Assembly: GCA_051646105.1 (NCBI GenBank)
Contig: JBOFCO010000219.1
Location: 1-18,676 of the forward strand
DNA: 18,676 bases
Direction of reading: 5' to 3'
Origin: JBOFCO01 sp051646105
Lineage (GTDB): Bacteria > Pseudomonadota > Alphaproteobacteria > Rhodobacterales > Rhodobacteraceae
Below are positions 1-7,289 of this stretch, piece after piece. Position numbers and translations under genes: made by a program. How positions within the stretch are numbered: position 1 is the first letter of the stretch; each line of letters starts with the position of its first letter. The notes under the pieces were generated by a model. That model saw only the letters and a list, made by a program, of their open reading frames with translations, was not told where the DNA came from and did not search any database.

Positions 1-1382
1 TGTTCTTCGTCGTGATTCCGGCGCTGTTCGGCGGCTTTGGCAACTACTTCATGCCGCTGCAGATCGGCGCACCGGACATGGCCTTCCCGCGCATGAACAA
101 CCTGTCCTACTGGATGTATGTCGCGGGCACCTCGCTGGCCGTGGCTTCTGTCTTTGCACCTGGCGGCAACGACCAGGCCGGTTCCGGCGTGGGCTGGGTG
201 CTTTACCCGCCGCTCTCGACGAACGAGGCTGGCTATTCGATGGATCTGGCCATCTTCGCCGTTCACCTTTCCGGTGCCTCGTCGATCCTTGGCGCGATCA
301 ACATGATCACCACCTTCCTGAACATGCGCGCGCCGGGCATGACACTGCACAAGGTGCCGCTGTTCGGTTGGTCGATCTTTGTGACCGCCTGGCTGATCCT
401 GCTGTCGCTGCCGGTGCTGGCGGGCGCGATCACCATGCTGCTGACCGACCGCAATTTCGGCACCACCTTCTTCCAGCCCTCCGGCGGCGGTGACCCGATC
501 CTGTATCAGCACATCCTGTGGTTCTTCGGCCACCCGGAGGTGTATATCATCATCCTGCCCGGCTTCGGCATCATCAGCCACGTCATCTCCACCTTTTCGC
601 GCAAGCCTGTCTTCGGCTACCTGCCGATGGTCTATGCGCTGGTCGGCATTGGCGTTCTTGGCTTCGTTGTCTGGGCCCATCACATGTACACGGTGGGGAT
701 GAGCCTGCGTCAGCAATCCTATTTCATGCTGGCCACCATGGTCATTGCGGTGCCGACCGGCATCAAGGTGTTTTCCTGGATCGCAACGATGTGGAAGGGT
801 TCGATCAGCTTCGAAACCCCGATGCTCTGGGCCTTTGGCTTCCTGTTCCTGTTCACCGTCGGCGGTGTAACCGGCATCGTGCTGTCGCAGGCCGGCGTCG
901 ACCGCGCCTATCATGACACCTACTATGTCGTGGCGCACTTCCACTATGTGATGTCGCTGGGTGCCGTCTTTGCGATCTTTGCCGGGGTCTATTACTGGAT
1001 CGGCAAGATGTCCGGTCGGCAATACCCGGAATGGGCTGGCAAGCTGCATTTCTGGATGATGTTCATCGGCGCCAACCTGACCTTCTTCCCCCAGCACTTC
1101 CTGGGCCGTCAGGGCATGCCGCGCCGCTACATCGACTATCCGGAGGCCTTCGCCTACTACAACAAGCTGTCCAGCTACGGCGCATTCCTGTCGTTCGCAT
1201 CCTTCGTGTTCTTCATCGGCATCGTGTTCTACACGCTGACGGCGGGGCGCCGCGTGACCGGGAACAATTACTGGAACGAACACGCCGACACGCTGGAATG
1301 GACCCTGCCCTGCCCGCCGCCGGAACACACGTTCGAAACGCTGCCCAAGCAGAGTGACTGGGACAAGGGCCACGCACACTAA
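1..1382 (+). CDS. ctaD: Cytochrome c oxidase subunit I, aa3 type (5' end outside window)
   Basis: Catalytic subunit of aa3 cytochrome c oxidase in the inner membrane: reduces O2 to water with electrons from cytochrome c and pumps protons. The frame is open from base 3, so the true start lies upstream, and about 100 residues are missing, including the first heme a histidine. Counting from the GTG at 12, the rest is intact: D-channel entry APDMAFPR (D22) and the following NN; the CuB histidine and crosslinked tyrosine in GHPEVY (H174, Y178); the CuB pair in WAHHMYT (H223, H224); the K-channel lysine in TGIKVFSW (K252); and the heme a3/heme a ligands in VVAHFHYV (H309, H311). The C-terminus matches Paracoccus CtaD in pattern. 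A perfect terminator follows at once. Confidence 0.97.
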   Translation, partial: FFVVIPALFGGFGNYFMPLQIGAPDMAFPRMNNLSYWMYVAGTSLAVASVFAPGGNDQAGSGVGWVLYPPLSTNEAGYSMDLAIFAVHLSGASSILGAINMITTFLNMRAPGMTLHKVPLFGWSIFVTAWLILLSLPVLAGAITMLLTDRNFGTTFFQPSGGGDPILYQHILWFFGHPEVYIIILPGFGIISHVISTFSRKPVFGYLPMVYALVGIGVLGFVVWAHHMYTVGMSLRQQSYFMLATMVIAVPTGIKVFSWIATMWKGSISFETPMLWAFGFLFLFTVGGVTGIVLSQAGVDRAYHDTYYVVAHFHYVMSLGAVFAIFAGVYYWIGKMSGRQYPEWAGKLHFWMMFIGANLTFFPQHFLGRQGMPRRYIDYPEAFAYYNKLSSYGAFLSFASFVFFIGIVFYTLTAGRRVTGNNYWNEHADTLEWTLPCPPPEHTFETLPKQSDWDKGHAH

Positions 1383-1396
1383 GCCCCGGAAATCAC

Positions 1397-1424
1397 AAGG
1401 CCCCGGATCGCTCCGGGGCCTTTT
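1397..1424 (+). terminator. Rho-independent terminator of ctaD
   Basis: A perfect 9-bp GC-rich stem (1399-1407 with 1412-1420, GGCCCCGGA/TCCGGGGCC) has a TCGC loop. The flanking AA and TT extend it by two pairs, and a TTTT tail follows. It begins 15 bases after the ctaD stop, so the next gene probably needs its own promoter. Confidence 0.92.
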
Positions 1425-1448
1425 CAATTCAGGCTACAAGGCTATCCT
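1421..1448 (+). promoter_or_regulatory. Possible promoter of a leaderless DUF2244 mRNA
   Basis: TTTTCA (1421-1426), a 16-base spacer and TATCCT (1443-1448) resemble a weak sigma-70 promoter. The predicted transcription start falls at about 1454-1455, which is the ATG itself. No Shine-Dalgarno precedes that ATG, so a leaderless transcript is possible. The -35 overlaps the T-tail of the ctaD terminator. Confidence 0.35.
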
Positions 1449-1454
1449 ACCGCC

Positions 1455-1937
1455 ATGCCCTATGAGTGGCTCCCCACCACCACCGGCGAGGGCCGCCGCC
1501 TGCATCTCTGGCCCTACCGGTCGCTGACGCGGCGCGGGTTCGTGGGGTTTGTTGGCGCTACCTCTGCCCTGCTGTCGCTGCCGCTTCTGGCGGCGTTGGG
1601 ATCACCTGTTCTGTGGGGGCTGTTGCCGTTTCTGGCGGCGGCTGTGGGCGGGCTCTGGTTGGCGCTGCGCCGGAATGAAAACGACGCCCATATCCTTGAA
1701 GACCTGATGTTGACCGACAGCACCATGACGCTGGTTCGCCACGATCCCGCGCGCGCACCCCGCGAATGGCAGGCCAATCCCCATTGGGTCAGGGTAGTCC
1801 TGCACCCGACCGGCGGCCCCGTCCCGAACTACCTGACTCTGCAGGGCGGCCCGAGAGAGGTGGAGATCGGCGCGTTCCTGTCGGAGGGGGAACGGCTGGC
1901 GCTGAAGGCGGAACTGGACCGGGCGCTGATGCGCTAG
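1455..1937 (+). CDS. DUF2244 domain membrane protein
   Basis: 160-residue protein of unknown function recognised as DUF2244, a small inner-membrane family often found near cytochrome oxidase genes in alphaproteobacteria. An N-terminal stretch (1-27) is followed by two adjacent hydrophobic segments at about 29-49 and 52-71, probably a hairpin. A soluble C-terminal domain follows from about 75, with the pattern WQANPHWVRV and a basic/acidic tail. It lies 72 bases after ctaD behind a terminator. There is no clear ribosome binding site; a -10-like TATCCT sits 6 bases before the ATG. It converges on the yqeY-like gene with a 17-base gap. A role in oxidase assembly or function is only inference from position. 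Confidence 0.8.
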   Translation: MPYEWLPTTTGEGRRLHLWPYRSLTRRGFVGFVGATSALLSLPLLAALGSPVLWGLLPFLAAAVGGLWLALRRNENDAHILEDLMLTDSTMTLVRHDPARAPREWQANPHWVRVVLHPTGGPVPNYLTLQGGPREVEIGAFLSEGERLALKAELDRALMR

Positions 1938-1954
1938 CCAACAGCAGTCACATC

Positions 1955-2413
1955 CTACCCCAGCCGGGCCTTGACCAGCGGGCCGGCGGCGGCGAAGTCC
2001 ATTTGACCGGTATAGCGCGCCTTCAGCGCCGCCATGACCTTGCCCATGTCGCGGATTGACGCTGCACCGGTTTCGGTAACGGCCGCGTCGATCGCTCCGG
2101 TAACCTCCGCCTCGGTCAATTGCCGCGGCAAATACTCCTCGATCACGGCGATCTCGGCCCGCTCCTTGGTGGCAAGCTCTGGCCGGCCACCTTCGTCATA
2201 GACCTTTGCACTTTCCTGGCGCTGCTTCACCATCTTGCCCAGGATCGCCAGAATATCGGCATCGCTGACGCCCGCATCATTGCCCTCGCCCCGGGCGGCA
2301 ATGTCCCGATCCTTGATGGCGGCATTGATAAGGCGCAGCGTCGAAAGCCGCTCCGCCTCCTGCGCGCGCATCGAATCCTTCAATGCCTGCGAAAGTCTGT
2401 CTCTGATGCTCAT
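1955..2413 (-). CDS. GatB/YqeY domain-containing protein
   Basis: 152-residue soluble protein of the YqeY family, which resembles the tRNA-binding tail domain of the GatB amidotransferase subunit; its precise role is unknown. Recognisable patterns are RLSTLRLINAAIKDRD near the N-terminus, KMVKQRQESAKVYDEGGR, EEYLPRQL, and the C-terminal GKVMAALKARYTGQMDF. The frame is open to a GTG at 2437 and an ATG at 2425. I chose the ATG at 2413 because the protein then begins MSIRDRLSQALKD as family members do, with a GGGGATGG ribosome binding site 8 bases upstream. It is transcribed away from carA across a 195-base intergenic region. Confidence 0.9.
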   Translation of the reverse strand: MSIRDRLSQALKDSMRAQEAERLSTLRLINAAIKDRDIAARGEGNDAGVSDADILAILGKMVKQRQESAKVYDEGGRPELATKERAEIAVIEEYLPRQLTEAEVTGAIDAAVTETGAASIRDMGKVMAALKARYTGQMDFAAAGPLVKARLG

Positions 2414-2448
2414 TGCCTGTTCCATCCCCGGGGGCACACGAATTGCCT

Positions 2449-2477
2449 ATGTTAGCGGCTTTACTGTCGCCACACAA
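2449..2477 (-). promoter_or_regulatory. Candidate promoter of the yqeY-like gene
   Basis: On the minus strand, TTGTGT (2472-2477), a 17-base spacer and TAACAT (2449-2454) fit a sigma-70 promoter. It would start transcription at about 2442, giving a leader of about 29 bases to the ATG at 2413. Confidence 0.5.
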
Positions 2478-2496
2478 TCCACAGAGTCGCCAGATA

Positions 2497-2512
2497 AACT
2501 ATTGAAATAGTT
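2497..2512. promoter_or_regulatory. AT-rich palindrome between the yqeY-like gene and carA (candidate operator)
   Basis: AACTATT-GA-AATAGTT is a perfect inverted repeat with 7-base arms and a 2-base centre. It sits 20 bases behind the yqeY -35 element and 25 bases behind the carA -35 element, in a locally AT-rich island. The binding protein is unknown. Confidence 0.4.
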
Positions 2513-2537
2513 GAATAACAGCATTTCCAATCGGGGG

Positions 2538-2566
2538 TTGACCCGGCCACCTGCGCCCCTTAGGTT
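2538..2566 (+). promoter_or_regulatory. Promoter of carA
   Basis: TTGACC (2538-2543), a 17-base spacer and TAGGTT (2561-2566) form a good alphaproteobacterial sigma-70-type promoter. Predicted transcription start is about 2573, giving a short leader to the ATG at 2609. Confidence 0.65.
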
Positions 2567-2608
2567 CCGCCAGATTTCATGAATGCCAGCCTAAGGGAGA
2601 GTCGCGCC

Positions 2609-3778
2609 ATGCCCGACCGCAGTCTGAAGACGCACGACCGTCCGACCGCCTGCCTTGCCCTGTCCGACGGCACGGTGTTCATGGGTCAGGGTTTCGGGGC
2701 TACCGGCGAAACCGTGGCCGAACTCGTCTTCAACACCGCGATGACCGGCTATCAGGAAATCATGACCGACCCCTCCTATGCCGGGCAGGTTGTGACGTTT
2801 ACCTTTCCGCATGTCGGCAATGTCGGCACCACGGCGGAAGATGACGAAACTGCCGATCCGGTGGCCGCCGGGATGGTGGTGAAATGGGATCCGACAGAAC
2901 CGTCAAGCTGGCGTGCAACCGGTCCGCTGACCGACTGGCTGGTCAAGCGCGGGCGCATCGGGATCGGTGGGATTGATACGCGGCGGCTGACCCGTGCCAT
3001 CCGGCAGCAGGGCGCGCCGCATGTGGCGCTGGCCCATGACCCGGAAGGGAATTTCGATATCGGCGCGCTGGTTGCCAAGGCCCGCGGCTGGCGGGGGCTG
3101 GTCGGGCTTGACCTGGCCAAGGACGTGACCTGCGCGCAAAGCTACCGCTGGGACGAAATGCGCTGGGCCTGGCCCGAAGGCCACAAGCGGCGCGAAGGAC
3201 CGGGGCTGCGCGTCGTCGCAATCGATTATGGCGCGAAACGCAACATCCTGCGTTGTCTGGCATCCTCTGGCTGCGAGGTCACGGTGCTACCCGCGACCGC
3301 AACGGCAGAGGAAGTGCTGGCGCTGAATCCCGAGGGTGTGTTCCTGTCGAACGGCCCCGGCGATCCGGCGGCGACGGGAAAATATGCCGTGCCGATGATA
3401 CAGGGTGTCCTCAAGACCGATCTGCCGGTTTTCGGCATCTGTCTTGGCCACCAGATGCTGGCGCTGGCGCTGGGCGCAAAAACGATCAAGATGAACCACG
3501 GCCATCACGGGGCCAACCATCCGGTGAAAGACCTTGAGACGAACAAGGTCGAGATCACATCGATGAACCACGGTTTTACGGTCGACAGCCAGACCCTGCC
3601 CAAGGGCGTGGTGGAAACACATGTCTCGCTGTTCGACGGATCGAATTGCGGCATTCGCATCAAGGATCGCCCGGTGTTTTCGGTGCAGTATCACCCCGAA
3701 GCCAGCCCCGGCCCGCAGGACAGCTATTATCTGTTCGACCGCTTTGCCGAAGCGATACGCGCGCGCCGCGCGGCCTGA
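2609..3778 (+). CDS. carA: Carbamoyl-phosphate synthase small subunit (glutaminase)
   Basis: 389-residue glutamine amidotransferase subunit. It hydrolyses glutamine and channels ammonia to CarB, which makes carbamoyl phosphate for pyrimidine and arginine synthesis in the cytoplasm. The N-terminal CPSase_sm_chain domain (about 15-150) contains FNTAMTGYQEI and GIDTRRLTR. The C-terminal class I GATase domain (about 200-380) contains the nucleophile in FGICLGHQ (C278) and the catalytic pair in QYHPEAS (H362, E364). An in-frame ATG at 2579 exists, but AAGGGAGA 8 bases before the ATG at 2609 and the usual family length favour 2609. carB is not in this window. It diverges from the yqeY-like gene and has its own promoter. 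Confidence 0.97.
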   Translation: MPDRSLKTHDRPTACLALSDGTVFMGQGFGATGETVAELVFNTAMTGYQEIMTDPSYAGQVVTFTFPHVGNVGTTAEDDETADPVAAGMVVKWDPTEPSSWRATGPLTDWLVKRGRIGIGGIDTRRLTRAIRQQGAPHVALAHDPEGNFDIGALVAKARGWRGLVGLDLAKDVTCAQSYRWDEMRWAWPEGHKRREGPGLRVVAIDYGAKRNILRCLASSGCEVTVLPATATAEEVLALNPEGVFLSNGPGDPAATGKYAVPMIQGVLKTDLPVFGICLGHQMLALALGAKTIKMNHGHHGANHPVKDLETNKVEITSMNHGFTVDSQTLPKGVVETHVSLFDGSNCGIRIKDRPVFSVQYHPEASPGPQDSYYLFDRFAEAIRARRAA

Positions 3779-3805
3779 TTGCTGTATAAGGCGGGCTTTT
3801 TGCCC

Positions 3806-3820
3806 TTAACCTGCCGTTAA
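3806..3820. promoter_or_regulatory. CtrA-type binding site upstream of the glycosyltransferase
   Basis: TTAA (3806-3809), exactly 7 bases, then TTAA (3817-3820) matches the full CtrA motif TTAA-N7-TTAA known from Caulobacter and other alphaproteobacteria. Both halves read TTAACC. It lies 25 bases before the GTG start of the glycosyltransferase gene and 28 bases after carA. Confidence 0.6.
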
Positions 3821-3844
3821 CCACAAGAAGACAAGTCTGGCCCT

Positions 3845-5863
3845 GTGATCCCTGCACGGACCTGTGCCCGCATGTTTTTTGCGCCGCTGAAACTGACTGA
3901 TCAGATTGTGGTGCCTTATCCGGGGCCGGTCGCTGTTGTCACCAAGACCCTGCCGCACCGCCAGCCGATAGCAGTTGTCGCGTCATCTGCCCCGGTTCAG
4001 GATGTGACGCGCCCGTCCCCGCCGTCACTTGGCCACATCCTGGTCGATATGGGACTGCTTTCGGCCGATGATCTTGTCCGGGCGCTGGCGTTGCAAAAAG
4101 GCGAAGGCGTCGGGCTGGGCGATGCGCTGCTTGCACATGGCATGGTCCGCGAAGCCGACCTGCTGCGCGCCCGTTCGCGGCAATGGGGCGCAAGCCTGAT
4201 CGATCCTGTGCTTGACCCGCCGGATGCACGGCTGATCGACAGCCTTGGCGTGACGCGTTGCCTGAAGCTTGGTCTGTTGCCATGGCGGCGTGCCGGGGCG
4301 ACGACCGTGGTTGCCACCAGCCGTCCGGAAACCTTTGCCCGCCACGAACAGATGCTGCAGGAAATCTTTGGGCGCGTCAGCATGGCCATCGCATCCGAGC
4401 GCAGCATCCAGCAGGCGCTGGTGCGCGCGCGCGCAGACACGCTGAACCGGATCGCCGAAACCCGCGTCGTCGCTGCCGACAGCGCCAGGGAATGGAACCT
4501 GCCCGTATTGCGGCGCGGCCTGATGGTCGGATCCTTCGCTTTGATCGCATTTGCCATATTCACCCCGAATATGCTCGTCGCACTGCTGACATTGTGGACA
4601 ATCCTGACGCTGTCCGCCGGCACCGCGCTGAAACTGGCGACGCTGGCCGTGCAAGTCCAGGCACTCCGGCGGGTGCGGGCGGACGGGTTTGTTTCGCGCC
4701 GACCTGTCACCGCCCTTGCCCGCCTTCCATGCGTATCGGTCATGGTGCCGCTCTATCATGAGAGCGACATTGCCCCCCGTCTGATCGCACGGCTGACGCG
4801 GCTGACCTATCCGCGCGAACTGACCGACATTCTTCTGGTGGTCGAGGCTGACGACAGGACAACCCAGGCCGCGCTGGCCGATGCCCATCTGCCCCCCTGG
4901 ATGCGCGTCATCGTGACACCGCCGGGTCAGGTCAAGACAAAGCCGCGCGCGCTGAATTTCGCGCTGGATTTCTGTCACGGATCGATCATCGGCGTCTGGG
5001 ATGCCGAAGATGCACCTGAACCCGACCAGTTGTTCCATGTCGTGCGCCGTTTTGCGGAATCGACGCCGGATGTCGCCTGCCTGCAAGGCATTCTGGATTT
5101 TTACAATCCGCGAACAAACTGGATGTCGCGGTGTTTCGCCATAGAATACGCCACGTGGTTCAGGGTGATGCTGCCGGGGCTGCGGCGCCTTGGCCTGCCG
5201 GTGCCGCTGGGGGGCACCACGCTGTTCTTTCGCCGCAATGTGCTGGAGGATCTGGGTGGGTGGGATGCCCATAACGTGACAGAGGATGCCGATCTGGGCA
5301 TCCGTCTGGCACGACGGGGGTATCGGACCGAATTGCTGGACACTGTGACCGGCGAAGAAGCGAACTGCTGCATCGTGCCATGGGTCCGTCAGCGGTCGCG
5401 CTGGCTGAAGGGTTATGCGATGACCTATGGCGTGCATATGCGACGCCCGCGCCGATTGCTTGCCGATCTGGGCTGGAAGCGCTTTGCCGGGTTTCAGGTG
5501 CTGTTCCTTGGCACGCTGACGCAAGGCCTGCTCGCCCCGCTGCTGTGGTCGCTCTGGATCATTTCGCTGGGGATAACGCATCCGCTGCAATTGCTGCTGC
5601 CGCCAGGCGCGTTGTTACTGGTCGGTCTGCTGTTCCTGCTGAACGAAGCGGTTGCGATAGCCACCGCCCTGTGGGCCGTATCGGGCCCACGCCACCGCTA
5701 CCTGTCATTCTGGATACCGGCGCTGCATGTCTATTTTCCTCTGGGTGCCTTTGCCGCCTGGAAGGGATTGGTGGAGCTGATCGTAAGGCCATTTTACTGG
5801 GACAAGACCAGCCACGGAAAATTCGATTGCGAGGCGAACAGAAAGATTGAAGAGGCGGGTTGA
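3845..5863 (+). CDS. Membrane GT2 glycosyltransferase with N-terminal MshEN (GspE N-terminal) domain
   Basis: 672 residues. Residues 61-84 and 90-113 are two 24-residue motifs, each with LG near its start, a central G and a final Q, separated by exactly 5 residues. This is the MshEN pattern, which binds cyclic di-GMP in MshE. The usual leading Arg of each motif is S61 and G90 here. Two transmembrane segments follow (about 225-270). A processive-type GT2 domain has EADD (334-337), WDAED (D386, D389), TED (479-481) and QRSRW (516-520). C-terminal membrane segments (about 548-578, 581-612, 620-645) end in RPFYWDKTSHG, typical of such enzymes. NfrB-type proteins join the same two domains in another order. 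I infer a c-di-GMP-responsive exopolysaccharide or surface-glycan synthase with unknown product. The start is uncertain: GTG at 3845 or ATG at 3872, neither with a strong ribosome binding site. Confidence 0.85.
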   Translation: MIPARTCARMFFAPLKLTDQIVVPYPGPVAVVTKTLPHRQPIAVVASSAPVQDVTRPSPPSLGHILVDMGLLSADDLVRALALQKGEGVGLGDALLAHGMVREADLLRARSRQWGASLIDPVLDPPDARLIDSLGVTRCLKLGLLPWRRAGATTVVATSRPETFARHEQMLQEIFGRVSMAIASERSIQQALVRARADTLNRIAETRVVAADSAREWNLPVLRRGLMVGSFALIAFAIFTPNMLVALLTLWTILTLSAGTALKLATLAVQVQALRRVRADGFVSRRPVTALARLPCVSVMVPLYHESDIAPRLIARLTRLTYPRELTDILLVVEADDRTTQAALADAHLPPWMRVIVTPPGQVKTKPRALNFALDFCHGSIIGVWDAEDAPEPDQLFHVVRRFAESTPDVACLQGILDFYNPRTNWMSRCFAIEYATWFRVMLPGLRRLGLPVPLGGTTLFFRRNVLEDLGGWDAHNVTEDADLGIRLARRGYRTELLDTVTGEEANCCIVPWVRQRSRWLKGYAMTYGVHMRRPRRLLADLGWKRFAGFQVLFLGTLTQGLLAPLLWSLWIISLGITHPLQLLLPPGALLLVGLLFLLNEAVAIATALWAVSGPRHRYLSFWIPALHVYFPLGAFAAWKGLVELIVRPFYWDKTSHGKFDCEANRKIEEAG

Positions 5864-5963
5864 GCGTAACAGCAAGCCCGTTGTGATCCCCCTGCGGCCC
5901 GAAAACGCGGGGCAAGCGACATAGGTACCGGGTCAATAACACATTCAAGAAACATCATTGCTG

Positions 5964-5991
5964 TTGCCAATGGTGCAATCCGGCCTAGGTA
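5964..5991 (+). promoter_or_regulatory. Candidate promoter of the GFA-like gene
   Basis: TTGCCA (5964-5969), a 16-base spacer and TAGGTA (5986-5991) resemble the carA promoter. Transcription would start at about 5998. This places the upstream in-frame ATG at 5970 inside the promoter and supports the TTG start at 6027. The 163 bases between the glycosyltransferase stop and 6027 hold nothing else I can support. Confidence 0.45.
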
Positions 5992-6026
5992 AAGTCTATG
6001 TTTGCAAGCTGCGGTGGGGGTCGATT

Positions 6027-6512
6027 TTGAAACAACACACAGCAAAGTGCGAATGCGGGCAGGTGGAAATCGAGCTGCTGGGTCAGCCGATTGTATCCAT
6101 GGTTTGCCACTGCTCAAGTTGCCAGACGGCAGGAAAGTGGCTCGACAACCTCCCACAGGCAAGTGGCGTATTGGATCCGCAAGGCGGAACGGCATTTGTT
6201 CTTTTCCGCAAAGACAGGGTGCGCTGTGTACACGGCGACACCCATCTTGACGGGTTTCGTTTGAAGCCCGACTCACCGACCCGCCGTGTGGTGGCGACAT
6301 GCTGCAATTCAGCGATGTTTCTTGATTTCACGAAAGGCCACTGGATTTCGATCTATCAGGGCCGTCTGAATCCGGACGCAATGCTAATGGCTCGGAAGTC
6401 GGGTTTTTTTATGCCACGGCTTCTATTCGCATGGGCAGCAATGGCTTTCCAAACCCCGGTCATTACGTATGTAAAGGACAGGACAGACCGCATTATCAGC
6501 GCAACAGGTTGA
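6027..6512 (+). CDS. GFA-like / DUF6151-like cysteine-rich protein
   Basis: 161-residue protein with the zinc-binding pattern of glutathione-dependent formaldehyde-activating-like (GFA) proteins: CECG near the N-terminus, CHCSSCQ about 20 residues later, and a third cysteine pair in ATCCNS. The whole resembles the DUF6151 subgroup. No specific reaction can be assigned. The start I prefer is TTG at 6027, with GGTGGGGG 6 bases upstream and a promoter-like element before it; ATG at 5970 is the alternative. Hand-counted GC over 6001-6480 is about 54% (258/480), clearly below the neighbours, so recent acquisition is possible. The segment before the C-terminus (FAWAAMAFQTPV) is mildly hydrophobic. 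It converges on the GntR gene with a 26-base gap. Confidence 0.6.
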   Translation: MKQHTAKCECGQVEIELLGQPIVSMVCHCSSCQTAGKWLDNLPQASGVLDPQGGTAFVLFRKDRVRCVHGDTHLDGFRLKPDSPTRRVVATCCNSAMFLDFTKGHWISIYQGRLNPDAMLMARKSGFFMPRLLFAWAAMAFQTPVITYVKDRTDRIISATG

Positions 6513-6538
6513 GGGTCGTTGTCGCTGCAAGCAATCAT

Positions 6539-7168
6539 CTATCCCCGCCTCTTGGCTGAGTCTATCCTTAGCCGCGTTTCGAAAGCGTGGCTGATATGTT
6601 CCCGCAGCGCTTCATCGGCGGCATCGCCGTCATGCGCGCGGATCGCGGCAACGATCGTCTCGTGTTCGGCCAGCGCGGCCTCCCCCCGACCTTCTGCGGC
6701 CAGAGAGGTGGATGCAAGCAGCGCCATCGACCGGTAGACAAGTTCCAGTTGCTGAACCAGATAGCGGTTGTGCGATGCCAGATGGATCTGGCTGTGAAAC
6801 CGGCGGTTGGCGCGGGCCAGCGCTGCCGTATCCCCAAGCTGTTCCCGGTCCTCCTCGACCATTGCCGCCAGCAGGCGGATTTCCTCGTCCGTCGCATGCC
6901 TGGCGGCCAGGCGCGCCGCCAGCCCCTCCAGCTCGGCCCGCACGACATAAAGTTCGGCCAACTGGTTATGATCCAGAGAGGCAACGATCAGGCTGCGCCC
7001 GTCGCGGCTGAGCATCGATTGCGTTTCCAGCCGTTGCAGCGCCTCGCGGATCGGGGTGCGCGACACGCCGAACCGTTCTGCAAGCTCCGATTCCACCAGC
7101 CGGTCGCCGGGGCGATAGATACCCTGGTCGATGGCATCAAGGATCAGCGTATAGGCATCCTTCTGCAC
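6539..7168 (-). CDS. GntR family transcriptional regulator, FCD (FadR/VanR) subfamily
   Basis: 209-residue DNA-binding regulator. An N-terminal winged helix-turn-helix (about 4-66) has ERFGVSRTPIREALQRLE, the hallmark of GntR proteins. An all-helical FCD ligand domain (about 75-205) keeps the usual metal/ligand residues: NRRFH, a following H about 8 residues on, EHETIVAAI, and REHISHAF. Such proteins usually sense small organic acids or sugar acids; the ligand cannot be read here. I chose GTG at 7168 because AAGGGG lies 9 bases upstream and the protein then has family length; the frame is open to a TTG at 7240. It diverges from the nucleotidase gene, but no well-formed operator is visible between them. 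Confidence 0.88.
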   Translation of the reverse strand: MQKDAYTLILDAIDQGIYRPGDRLVESELAERFGVSRTPIREALQRLETQSMLSRDGRSLIVASLDHNQLAELYVVRAELEGLAARLAARHATDEEIRLLAAMVEEDREQLGDTAALARANRRFHSQIHLASHNRYLVQQLELVYRSMALLASTSLAAEGRGEAALAEHETIVAAIRAHDGDAADEALREHISHAFETRLRIDSAKRRG

Positions 7169-7289
7169 CAGTCCGTTCCCCTTGCGACCTTCCGAACCTC
7201 GCGACCCTAGGGGCACATGTCCAGCCGTGCAACCCCGCAAGAAGTCGGACAGGCTTCCCCGGTTTGTCGCACCCTGCTAGATGTGCCCC

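Noticed and set aside
2471..2485. DnaA-box-like TGTGGATTG (minus strand) as part of an origin
   Set aside because: Two mismatches to the consensus, no cluster of further boxes and no origin-type neighbours.
3789..3807. GGGC-TTTTT-GCCC hairpin after carA as a terminator
   Set aside because: Only 4 bp of stem and the T run is in the loop, not after the stem.
4025..5590. 521-codon open frame on the minus strand opposite the glycosyltransferase
   Set aside because: Low-complexity Gln/Arg/His-rich composition typical of antisense frames; the plus strand carries GT2 and MshEN motifs.
7205..7212. CCCTAGGG palindrome between the GntR and nucleotidase genes as an operator
   Set aside because: Eight bases is too short to stand out, it has no extended symmetry, and it is not near a clear promoter.
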